Shown here: positions 1-10,321 of the stretch, piece by piece
Numbering within the stretch: the first letter of the stretch is position 1
Layout: the number at the start of each line of letters is the position of its first letter
Source of the DNA: Emiliania huxleyi CCMP1516
Lineage: Eukaryota; Haptophyta; Isochrysidales; Noelaerhabdaceae
Assembly (NCBI RefSeq): GCF_000372725.1
Contig: NW_005199128.1
Span: 79,146-103,647, forward strand
Direction of reading: 5' to 3'
DNA length: 24,502 nt
Position numbers and translations under genes: made by a program
Notes under the pieces: model-generated
The model's input: only the letters and a program-made list of their open reading frames with translations
Databases searched by the model: none
Told to the model about the DNA's origin: nothing

Positions 1-22
1 ATGAAGGGAGGCGCGACGTTAA

Positions 23-787
23 GAGGCGGGAGCGAGAACGGGAGGGCGAATTTACCGGCGGCAGCAACTTTCATTCGCCGGCATTCGGGAGTTCAACGTA
101 CTTACCTCGCAGACGGGCGGGTCAAAAATTGCACCGGATTTCCCGTCACCAACCTTCGCGAAGACCATCGAGAACGACGCGACAGAGGCGGACGCGCTGG
201 TCTCAAGCGCGTGGGATCACAAGAACATCGCGCTGCTCGAGCCCACGTCCTCGTGCGGCGCTGACAAAGACCAGGCTTGGGGCATCTCGGTCTTCAAGGT
301 GGAGGAGCACCGCCCTTGCGCGGACGGCGAGACTGCGTGGGAGGGCCACCCCTGCGTCCACTACTCCGGCTACGTGTCGGCGGCTACGTCCAACTTTGTC
401 AAGGTGAATGAGGGGCGATTCGTCTGTCAGCTGTTCGTCGACTCAGAGCGGGCTTGGTGCAACGACGTCCTCAGCCTCTCCGAAAGTTTACTTACTGGGG
501 AGTGTGGAGTCCCGTTGTTAGGTAAGATGGGGGGGGCTGTGTAGGAGAGCTTAGCACGGTTCGTCTGCCAGCTGTTTGTCGACTCAGATGAGAACTGTGC
601 CGCGGAGTTGCAATGCCTCGCCGTACCCGTCGCGCTGCCCCACACGGGGCTGTGCTGCCAGGCGGAAGCAGTCGCCATCACTGCACTTGCGGGCCTGTCG
701 TCGTGGACGCGTCCGCAAGTCGGAAAAAACTTGCGGGTGCGGTATGTCTCGGGGTCCGAGAGAGCGATGTGCTTGTGTCCGCCTTGA
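23..787 (+). CDS. Fragment of a cysteine-rich spliced gene with a duplicated exon segment
   Basis: Frame 2 is open from 23 to the TAG at 542-544 and again from 545 to a TGA near 787. The translation looks like real protein (for example ADALVSSAWDHKNIALLEP around 188-244), followed by a cysteine-containing stretch. The decapeptide RFVCQLFVDS is encoded twice, at 416-445 and 557-586, exactly 141 bp apart in the same frame. The three base differences between the copies are all silent, which argues that both are or were coding. The stop at 542 lies between them, so either an intron removes it or the two are alternative or duplicated exons. A possible acceptor is the TTAG at 551-554. I do not recognise the family and cannot set the 5' end, which may lie left of the window. 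No starting ATG fits the open frame. Confidence 0.35.
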
Positions 788-1021
788 GTTTGTTTTTTCC
801 TACCATCGAAGGCTAGCTCAAAACAACTTACTCGCCGGACAAAAACGCATACTTTTGTCCTGCGACTCGCCGCTTTCCTCCCGCTGTGATCCTGTGTGAG
901 CTCTGTGTCTTGATTTGCCAACAACATACCTAAAACTAAAACAATTGTGGAGGGGCCCGCCGCAAACTGCCAAACTTGTCACCACCGGGTCGGCCCGGCC
1001 GTGCTCACGCCCTCCCCTCTC

Positions 1022-2632
1022 ATGACACCTTACACACTACTCGTACCCTTTGCGGCGCTCCTTCGTCCACCGACGCAACGCTGGTCGCCGGCCTTGTCTG
1101 CAGCGATCTCCGCCTCGAGAGGCGCCGAGCAGCTCTCAGCCATGCAGCTGACCGCCGAGAGTGAGAAGAAGCGGAAGCAAAAGGGCGAGAGCCAGGTGGA
1201 GAGGCGGCAATACAACAGCGTGCTCGGGGAGCTGGAGTCGTCCAAGCTGTATGGTCAGACGCCCAAGATGTTTGAGCTCGACCAGCTCGCAAACATGCTG
1301 CGGAAGGGACGGCTCAACCTGTTCCCAAAGTACCAACGCGACTATGTGTGGAAGCCGGAGCGGGCCAGCCGGCTCGTGGTGACCGTGCTGTGCAACCGCA
1401 TCGTGCCGGGCGTGGTGCTGCACGAGAAGGAGAAGGGGGTTTACGATGTGGTCGACGGCAAGCAGCGGCTCACCTCGCTACTCTGCTTCTACATGGCAAG
1501 CGAGGACCGTAGCTTCCTCGCGACGCTCATGCGGCAGCCGCCCGTCTTCGAGAGGCTCTCGAAGCTCGATGAGAATTACGAGGACCTCAACGGCCTCTCG
1601 TACTCTCACCTCTCGCGCGAGCGTCAGTTTGCGCTGCAGTCCTTCACCGTTTCCTGCACCATCATCCCGCACGACACGCCGCGCCAGGAGGTGTTTGCAG
1701 CCTATGAGGACATCAACTCGGGGGGCGAGGACCTCAAGGCGCAGCAGCTTCGTCGCGCCGCCTACTTTGGTGCCTACATCGAGCTGCTTGACAAGCTGGC
1801 CACGAACCTCGATTTCCAGTATGTGCGGGACCCGCGAGCGGCGCGCGCTGGCACGTACACCCTCGACCCAAAGGAGTCGGACCGTGAGATGATCCTGCGC
1901 GCCTTCGCCTTCAACCGTGGCTGGCAAGGCTACATTCGGCCTGTGAAGACCTTCCTCAACCTCGAGCTCGAGAGCTTTGAGGAGCTCGACGAGGCGCGCA
2001 AGCCGGTGACCCTCCGTGAGCTGGAGGAGGAGTTCTGTTGGGTCCTCAAGACGGCGCGGCAAGTCTGGGGTCCGGAGGACGCGTTTGCCCGCAAGTGGGA
2101 GCCCTCCCGTTCTTGCGACGAATGGGTCTGGTCCAACTCGGTCAGCCTTCAGCTGTGGGACGTCATGTACTCTGTACTCGCGGAGCTGAGGCTCGAGAAC
2201 TTCTCGACGCTCTCCTTCACGCAGAGTGCGGGCGGCATCGTCAATGCCTTCAAGCGCCTGTTTGAGCGCGACCTGCTCGATATGGGCGGGCAGGTGACTG
2301 TTGCCAAGTTCGCTGCGCGGCGCGACCTCGTCAAGGCGACACTGAAATCGCAGCTGCCGCAGCCACTCTCGAGCAGCCGCAGCTTCGCCAACCCCGAGGC
2401 GCTGCGCCTCCGCTGCTTCTCGGCCCAGCTCGGCGCGTGCGCCATCTGCGGTCAGCCGCTGGACCCTTCGCGGCTGCACGACGGCACGTACGCGCACCTC
2501 GATCATCGGGTGGCATGGGCGAGGGGTGGGCGCACAACGGCGGAGAACGCGCAGCTGGTGCACGCCGGCTGCAATCTGAGCAAGGGCGCGGGGGGGGGCT
2601 CAGGCTCAGCGTGCCCGCGTGGCGAGGGTTGA
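1022..2632 (+). CDS. DUF262 (GmrSD-type) protein with C-terminal HNH endonuclease motif
   Basis: Intronless. Two in-frame ATGs are possible: 1022 (MTPYTLLVPF, which would add a 40-residue hydrophobic and basic leader that could be organellar) and 1142 (MQLTAESEKK, where the charged conserved part begins). The following are seen in the translation, numbered from 1022: YQRDYVW near residue 104, the DUF262 signature DGKQRLTSL near 145, an INSGGEDL..QQLRR segment near 231-245, and at the end an HNH/zinc motif with CAIC, LDHRVAW, N.QLVH and GCNLSK. DUF262 is known from GmrSD-type modification-dependent restriction enzymes and related anti-phage proteins, where DGQQR is the conserved nucleotide-binding or catalytic motif; here the residue is K in place of the first Q. 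HNH domains cut DNA. A role in degrading foreign or modified DNA is inference. Composition matches neighbouring genes, so any transfer is old or from a GC-rich donor. Confidence 0.85.
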   Translation: MTPYTLLVPFAALLRPPTQRWSPALSAAISASRGAEQLSAMQLTAESEKKRKQKGESQVERRQYNSVLGELESSKLYGQTPKMFELDQLANMLRKGRLNLFPKYQRDYVWKPERASRLVVTVLCNRIVPGVVLHEKEKGVYDVVDGKQRLTSLLCFYMASEDRSFLATLMRQPPVFERLSKLDENYEDLNGLSYSHLSRERQFALQSFTVSCTIIPHDTPRQEVFAAYEDINSGGEDLKAQQLRRAAYFGAYIELLDKLATNLDFQYVRDPRAARAGTYTLDPKESDREMILRAFAFNRGWQGYIRPVKTFLNLELESFEELDEARKPVTLRELEEEFCWVLKTARQVWGPEDAFARKWEPSRSCDEWVWSNSVSLQLWDVMYSVLAELRLENFSTLSFTQSAGGIVNAFKRLFERDLLDMGGQVTVAKFAARRDLVKATLKSQLPQPLSSSRSFANPEALRLRCFSAQLGACAICGQPLDPSRLHDGTYAHLDHRVAWARGGRTTAENAQLVHAGCNLSKGAGGGSGSACPRGEG

Positions 2633-3078
2633 GAAGCGGATCTTGCTCGAAGTAGTCAAGAGAGCTCAAAAGTTGTGAAATGTATTGTTTGATGCACGGA
2701 CGAAAAGAACCACACATAAACTAAACAGGGGTCCCGTACCATGCGGAATCGACCCTAGCGCCCAGACAGGCGGGCGCCGATGCGGTGGGAGGGGAGGGAG
2801 GCTCTCCCAACGCTTTCTTCTTTTCATCGCGCGTTATCCCGTCTCAACTCTCTCGGTTGGAAGGCCGTCCAAATCTTCATTCAAATCTCGAGCGAATCTT
2901 ATCTCGAGCGAACTATATAGCGGTACGTGCACACGTGCACACAGTCCTAGCTGTGAGCCGTACGTCCGTACGTGACACACCGCACACGTACACGGCACCA
3001 GAGAAGCATGCTGCATGGGATGAGGGGCGAGAGACTAACATGATAGCTCACCACGGGACGGCCCCGAGCGCGAGCCCT
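2633..3078. other. Intergenic, convergent 3' ends; holds one copy of a 31-bp direct repeat
   Basis: No gene is visible between the DUF262-HNH stop and the kelch stop. The stretch 2762-2792 is identical over 31 bp to 4486-4516 inside the 5' coding part of the kelch gene. Around 2925-2990 there are short palindromic GTGCAC and GTACGT runs. No clear polyadenylation signal is seen. Confidence 0.5.
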
Positions 3079-4520
3079 CTACAGCAAGGCAAGAGAACAG
3101 ACTCGCGCCGTCGCCATCGGAGACACCTCCCCCCATGCGTTTGTGGCCGGGTCGAATATCTCCACCGTGTTGCGGATCACGCCCTCGTCCTCCTCGTCCT
3201 CGTTCTTGCCGCCCACGGCGTACAGCTTGCCGTCGAGCACCGCCACGCCGACAGCAGCCCGCGACACCGCCATCGGCGCCACCTCCTCCCACGCATTCGC
3301 CGCCGCATCGTGCCGCTCGACCGAGCTGAGGGTGTCGTCGTCGTTCAAGCCTCCCACGGCGTACAGTTGAGCACCGCCACTGTGAGCTCGTCCCGAGCCG
3401 TTGCCATCGGCGCCACCGCCTCCCAGGCGTTCGTCGCCGGGTCGTACCGCTCCACCGAGCTGAGGGCGCCGCCGCCACACCCGCCAACAGCGTACAGCTT
3501 GCCGTCCAGCACCGCCACGGCGTGATAAAACCGCGCCTTTGCCATCGGCGCCACCGCCTCCCACACGTTCGTCGCCGCGTCGTACCGCTCGACCGAGCTG
3601 AGCACGTTGTAGCCGTCATCCTGCCCGCCCACCGCGTACAGCTCACCGTCGAGCACCACCACGCCGAAAGCTACCCGCCGCACCGCCATCGGCGCCACCG
3701 CCTCCCACGCATTGGCAGCCGGGTCGTACCGCTCGACCGAGCTGAGGCGATTGCGGCCGTCATCCTGCCCGCCCACCGCGTACAGCTTGCCGTCGAGCAC
3801 CGCCACGGCGTGATCACACCGCGCCGCCGCCATCGGCGCCACCGCCTCCCACGCATTGGCAGCCGGATCGTAACGCTCCGCCGAGATGAGGCGGCCGTCG
3901 TCGCCGCTGTACCCGCCAACAGCGTACAGCTTGCCATCGAGCACCGCCACGGCGTGAGCCTGCCGCGCCGTCACCAGCGGCGCCACCGCCTCCCACGACT
4001 TCGTAGCCAAGTCGTACCGCTCCACCAGGTTGGAAGTCATGTCGTCAGCCTCACTCATGCCGCCCACCGCGTAGAGCTTGCCGTCAAGCACCGCCGTGCC
4101 GACATACATTCGTGCCGTTGGCATCGGCGCCACAGCCTCCTCCTCCCACTCATTTGTGGACGGGTCGTACCGCTCCAGCGAGTTGACAAACTCGCTATAG
4201 CTGTCACGGCCGCCAAACACGAGCATGCGCGGCCTCTCGCGCTTCTTCAGCGTCTCCTTCCAGCCGCGGCGCCACGCGCGGCACGTCCCCTTGACGGCGT
4301 GCTCCGTGGTCGGCAGCTGGGCGAGGATGTGCGGGGCGAGGTCCGGCGAGAGGAGGACCTCGGAGAGGACCCACTCGGGCTGCTCCACGAGCCGTGCGGC
4401 GTGCTCCTCCGCCACGCGCAGCGCGGCGGCGCTCCAGAGGGGCGCCTGCTCGTCGATGAAGGCGACGAGCTGCTCTGGCGAGAGGCCAGACAGGCGGGCG
4501 CCGATGCGGTGGGAGGCCAT
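3079..4520 (-). CDS. Kelch-repeat beta-propeller protein with F-box-like N-terminus, frameshifted
   Basis: Start chosen at ATG 4520 (MASHRIGARL); an upstream in-frame ATG at 4634 adds an arginine-rich, less likely leader. After about 115 residues that resemble an F-box-type helix region (LAQLPTTEHAVKGTCRAWRR) come eight kelch blades of about 48 residues, each with DGKLYAVGG, a VERYDP element, W(E)AVAPM and TAR. Kelch blades form propellers that bind proteins, often as substrate receptors of ubiquitin ligases, but the partner here is unknown. The frame of the first six blades ends at 3345. Blades 7 and 8 continue in another frame to the TAG at 3079-3081. Around 3366-3372 the usual GTGCTC-GACGGCAAG-CTGTAC is reduced to GTGCTC-AA-CTGTAC. 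A 6-base deletion plus one missing G would explain it, so a sequencing error or a recent pseudogene are both possible. The blades are unusually alike at DNA level. No introns. Confidence 0.85.
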
Positions 4521-4619
4521 CGGCAAGCCAAAAAAATACGCCGGAGCTCGTCCCCTCCTCCGCCGGTGGTACCGTGAGGTGAAGGGTGACGGGACCCCCC
4601 CAGACGGCCCGCGCTTACA

Positions 4620-4818
4620 GAACAGAGCGTGCAAGTACTACAAGCTGACGAGCGACAACGATGGGGAGGCCATCCGCTGGACAAGCAACTACCAGATCAT
4701 CAGCAAGGTGTACATGAAGAAGCACTCCAGCCTGCCTCTCTGCTATTCTCTCAGTGCGGCAGACAAGAAGATGGTGACGTCCACCATGACGAAGATGGTG
4801 GGACCGGAGGCAGAGTAG
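4620..4818 (+). CDS. Possible terminal exon of an unrecognised gene
   Basis: After a good-looking acceptor (CGCTTACAG, ending 4619) the frame gives a natural, mixed-composition peptide beginning NRACKYYKLTSDNDGEAIRW and ending KMVGPEAE at the TAG 4816-4818. GC content is lower than in most other genes here. Its first exons would have to lie inside or beyond the antisense kelch gene, which makes a relic or a short antisense gene more likely than a full normal gene. No family recognised. Confidence 0.25.
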
Positions 4819-4896
4819 AGACTAGAGTATGTGTGCAGTAGAGTCCTGCTGGTCTCCTCTTGATAATGTCATAAGTGTGGCTGGTGTGTGTCAGAG

Positions 4897-5190
4897 CCTG
4901 ACAGCACCCCGACAGCACCACCTGACAGCACCTGACAGCAACAGCCCAACGTCTGACAGCAGCAGCAGCCTGACAGCTCTGACAGCTCCGACAGCGTCTG
5001 ACAGCAACACCCGACAGCTCCGACAGCACCCGACAGCTACAGAGCCCCTCTGATGTCAGACACGCACCCGACAGCACCTGACAGCACTGACAGCACCCGA
5101 CAGCTGGTCTGACAGAGGCACCTGACAGTGCCTGACAGCTGCCCGACAGCCCGACAGATCACCTGACAGCACCTGACAGCCTGACAGCCA
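4897..5190. repeat. Minisatellite of CTGACAGC units
   Basis: About 290 bp made of degenerate units with core CTGACAGC or CCGACAGC, mostly separated by A, AC, AACA, CT or short AGC runs; about thirty cores are visible. Unit length varies from 8 to about 14. No ordered spacer structure, so it is not a CRISPR array. Confidence 0.9.
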
Positions 5191-5792
5191 GGGCTCAGAG
5201 AGGCAAAGCCTACGAGGGGTGGTGGAACCACATGTCACGGCCACTGCCGGCTCGACCCCACGATAGCCTCCGGAGGCTGACTTTGCGGCACCATCATCGG
5301 ACGATGTCGACGAGTTGGGTCGCTCTCGCGGTAGCCAGATGACCGCTCATACTAGGAAGTAGGATCATCGACCATGGCCGCAGGGAGCGCGGGGGGTGGC
5401 GCTGGGAGCAACACGGAGCTCCGTTGGCGAGACGTTTTCAATAAAGCCGTATAAATAAATTAGTACAAGAGTTAGATGCGATTCAGATTCGAGATACGGC
5501 TCTAGCTTCCTTTCATTGGCTAGGGGACACAGAAGCTCCCATCGTTCATAGAAGGAGGCGCCCGAGGAAACCCTCGGCTCACGGTCCACACACCTTACCC
5601 CACCCCTTTCCTACCTTAGTTAGCCGCCTCCGTGCCGCTATCTCTCTCGAGCTTTCTCTTCGCCGCCACACGATCTCGTCCTCTTTCTCCTCCTCGCTCC
5701 TCGCACGCCCTCGCTACCGCCACCGGCGTGATGCTGTGGCGGAGCCTCTGGCGCTCCCTCCCGCTCTTTGGGACCCAGGACGAGGCCGGCGC
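5191..5792. other. Intergenic region, no supported gene
   Basis: Includes a lower-GC patch at 5440-5520 and pyrimidine-rich sequence at 5590-5710. A 74-codon minus-strand frame at 5365-5589 has natural composition but begins with GTG and has no partner exon, so I do not call it. Confidence 0.4.
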
Positions 5793-8203
<2,411 letters not shown>

Positions 8204-8579
8204 CGTGCCTGGCCGACGTCACGAGCGCTGCTATTTTTGGAGGGCGATGCAAACGCCAAAAGGAGGCGGTTTGCCTCTCTTTGCCAGTCGCCATTCACAG
8301 ACTTGGGCTTGATCATCGAGCACTCTCTCTGAGCGCTGGTCGATGAGAGGTTGAGGTTCACACTGTTGTGTGTGTGTGTGGACCTCTGTGTCTATGCTCG
8401 CGCTCTTCACATCTCTCCTGCTGCAATGCGCTGCGAGCGAGCGGGCCGAGGGATTTTAAGGCTCGGAGTCGGACATGGCCCCGTTTCGCCGTTTCGTTTT
8501 CAAACCCCGCGGACATGATAAACGTTCGCGTTTTCTTTCTTGCTACTGGAGAGGTGACCTGACCGGCCCCTGCGGTGCC

Positions 8580-8606
8580 CCTACCTACCTACCTACCTAC
8601 CTACCT
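8580..8606. repeat. (CCTA)n microsatellite
   Basis: Six to seven uninterrupted CCTA/CTAC units; a shorter degenerate run CCTACCCTACCTACCCC follows at about 8852-8869. Confidence 0.9.
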
Positions 8607-9430
8607 TACTTATGGGAAACTAAAAAAGAAATCACGGGACGGTGAAGGTGGGGTACTATACCAACTAGAGTGATGGTTGGTGGTACTCTCCTGCAACCAC
8701 AGTCCTTCTTGTGACATGGCAGGCCACTCTCAAGCCCTACAAGCATCAGATCACCCATTTGGGGAGGGTTGACATCGTGATTTCCGCGAAAATTTCTTTT
8801 TTTGAAAATTCCAGCTTGAAGAGAGGGAAAAACCCGACGGGAGGGCCCAGACCTACCCTACCTACCCCGGCATGCTGTCCGCCCCAAGCAAAAACAATAC
8901 ACACCTGGTGTGGTTAGATTAAAATGAACTCGGGGGCACGGGACGCGGCACAAACGGGGCACAAACGACAGTGTTGTGGTTAGAGGCGTTGTTTTGGATC
9001 CTTCTCTTACCTTGAAAATCAATGTTTCTCGCTCCAATCAATGTTCCTCACTCCCTTGATCCGTGCATGCGTGGAGCTCACTCAGCAAAGCGCGTCACAA
9101 TGGCTTCCTTCTCTCTGAGCGTGCCCGGGCGGACGCAGCATGTAGACGTCGCAGTGCAGCTGAGCTCACAGAATGCCAATGCCTGAGTACACACCCACCT
9201 CCAGGTGTGCGCTGAGCGCCTGCCGGTCGATGTGACCTCCTTGCATCACAGCGAGGGCAGGTCGCTCAGCGCCGGGCTCCTAAGCCACGGTCCTCAGCGC
9301 CGGGCTGGAGCGGGCCACAGCTTGAGCTGTGGCCGCCTGGCATTCCCGTCGTCCTGCGTTGACCCTCGATACTGGCGGGCAGGAGCAGCATCGAAGCGCT
9401 ACGTTTAGCGTCCAGCTTGACGGCAGCGCA

Positions 9431-9518
9431 GCTTTGCGCCACACTTAGTGCGTCTTCTCAGATGGCGTATCGGTGTGACCGATGCTTTGCGCCACAATAT
9501 GATGTCTTCTCAGATGGC
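9431..9518. repeat. Tandem duplication, period 53 bp
   Basis: The segment starting GCTTTGCGCCACA and ending TCTTCTCAGATGGCG occurs at 9431-9466 and again at 9484-9518 with a few changes in the middle. Confidence 0.8.
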
Positions 9519-10321
9519 GAGCCGGACGATCGCGGTCCACGAGCACTGCCTCGCGCCGCCACAAGCGTTCACCTCCGTCACTCCCATTGACCGCACTGGC
9601 ACTTACGTAGCCGCACGTTCTGCCGTCCACTCGTTCATGTCGTGTGCGTCGGCGGTGGATGGAGGCGTCGTCTGCGACTCGGTCGCGTCAAGGCCGGGAC
9701 AAGGCCGGCAAAAAGAAAAAAGTTGCCCGCGCCTCTGGCTCCCGCCCCATCCGACCCCTCGCCCATGCCTCTCGCCCTGGCCATCGCCGCCGCCTCCTTG
9801 ACGCTGAGTGGTCGTGTTCGCGAACACAGCTGAAGCGCTGCGGCAACTGGGATGAGGGGTTTCTTTTTTCTTTGCGAGTACGAGATTTCTTTTGTTCGGA
9901 TACGTGTTGTATATGTGTCTCTCCGTAGGACCGAGTCTTCAAAGCGTTCACACGAGGCATCGCGACCGTTTCTTGCGCCACCACACAGGGATTTTAAGGA
10001 GAGGAGTGTGGTGCTAGCCGTCGCCCGCCCTTGGGCGTCTGTCTGCCTCTTTCTATCTCTCTTCGCAGTCCCTCGCCGATTCTCGCTGCAACCTTCATGC
10101 CCCCTCGCGGTCGTCCCACTCTCGTCGTTCTCTCTCGTGTCGCTTTTCCCTCTGGTCGCGTCGCTCTCCTCTGCCTCATCCTGCTACGCCGCCGCCGCCA
10201 CTGACGTGGAAAGGAGAAGACCTTGCCAAAGTGTGGAAGGGAAGGCGGCTCGCCGACCATCAGGGGCCGCTCTCGTTCCTGTCGAGCCGCTCTCAGCTTC
10301 CCGGGGGCACGAGCGGCGGCT

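Larger units (their letters stand above)
8204..10321. other. Long intergenic region between divergent genes
   Basis: About 2.1 kb separating the divergent propeller (-) and SH3 (+) genes; it must hold both promoters. I see no supported coding region. Visible features are a (CCTA)n tract at 8580-8606, a T/A-richer stretch at 8780-9060, a local duplication at 9431-9518, an inverted repeat GCCACAGC/GCTGTGGC at 9313-9332, and a pyrimidine-rich leader (10025-10200) before the SH3 start. Confidence 0.5.

Noticed and set aside
1478..2563. 361-codon minus-strand frame
   Set aside because: Mirror of the DUF262-HNH gene, whose motifs clearly set the coding strand.
3522..4577. 351-codon plus-strand frame
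   Set aside because: Exact antisense of the kelch gene; histidine/arginine-rich mirror of the repeated blades with no domain.
4897..5190. CRISPR-like array
   Set aside because: Units are 8 bp with irregular 1-6 bp gaps and no unique spacers; the host is eukaryotic.
5365..5589. 74-codon minus-strand frame with natural composition
   Set aside because: Begins with GTG, no neighbouring exon or family; too short to support alone.
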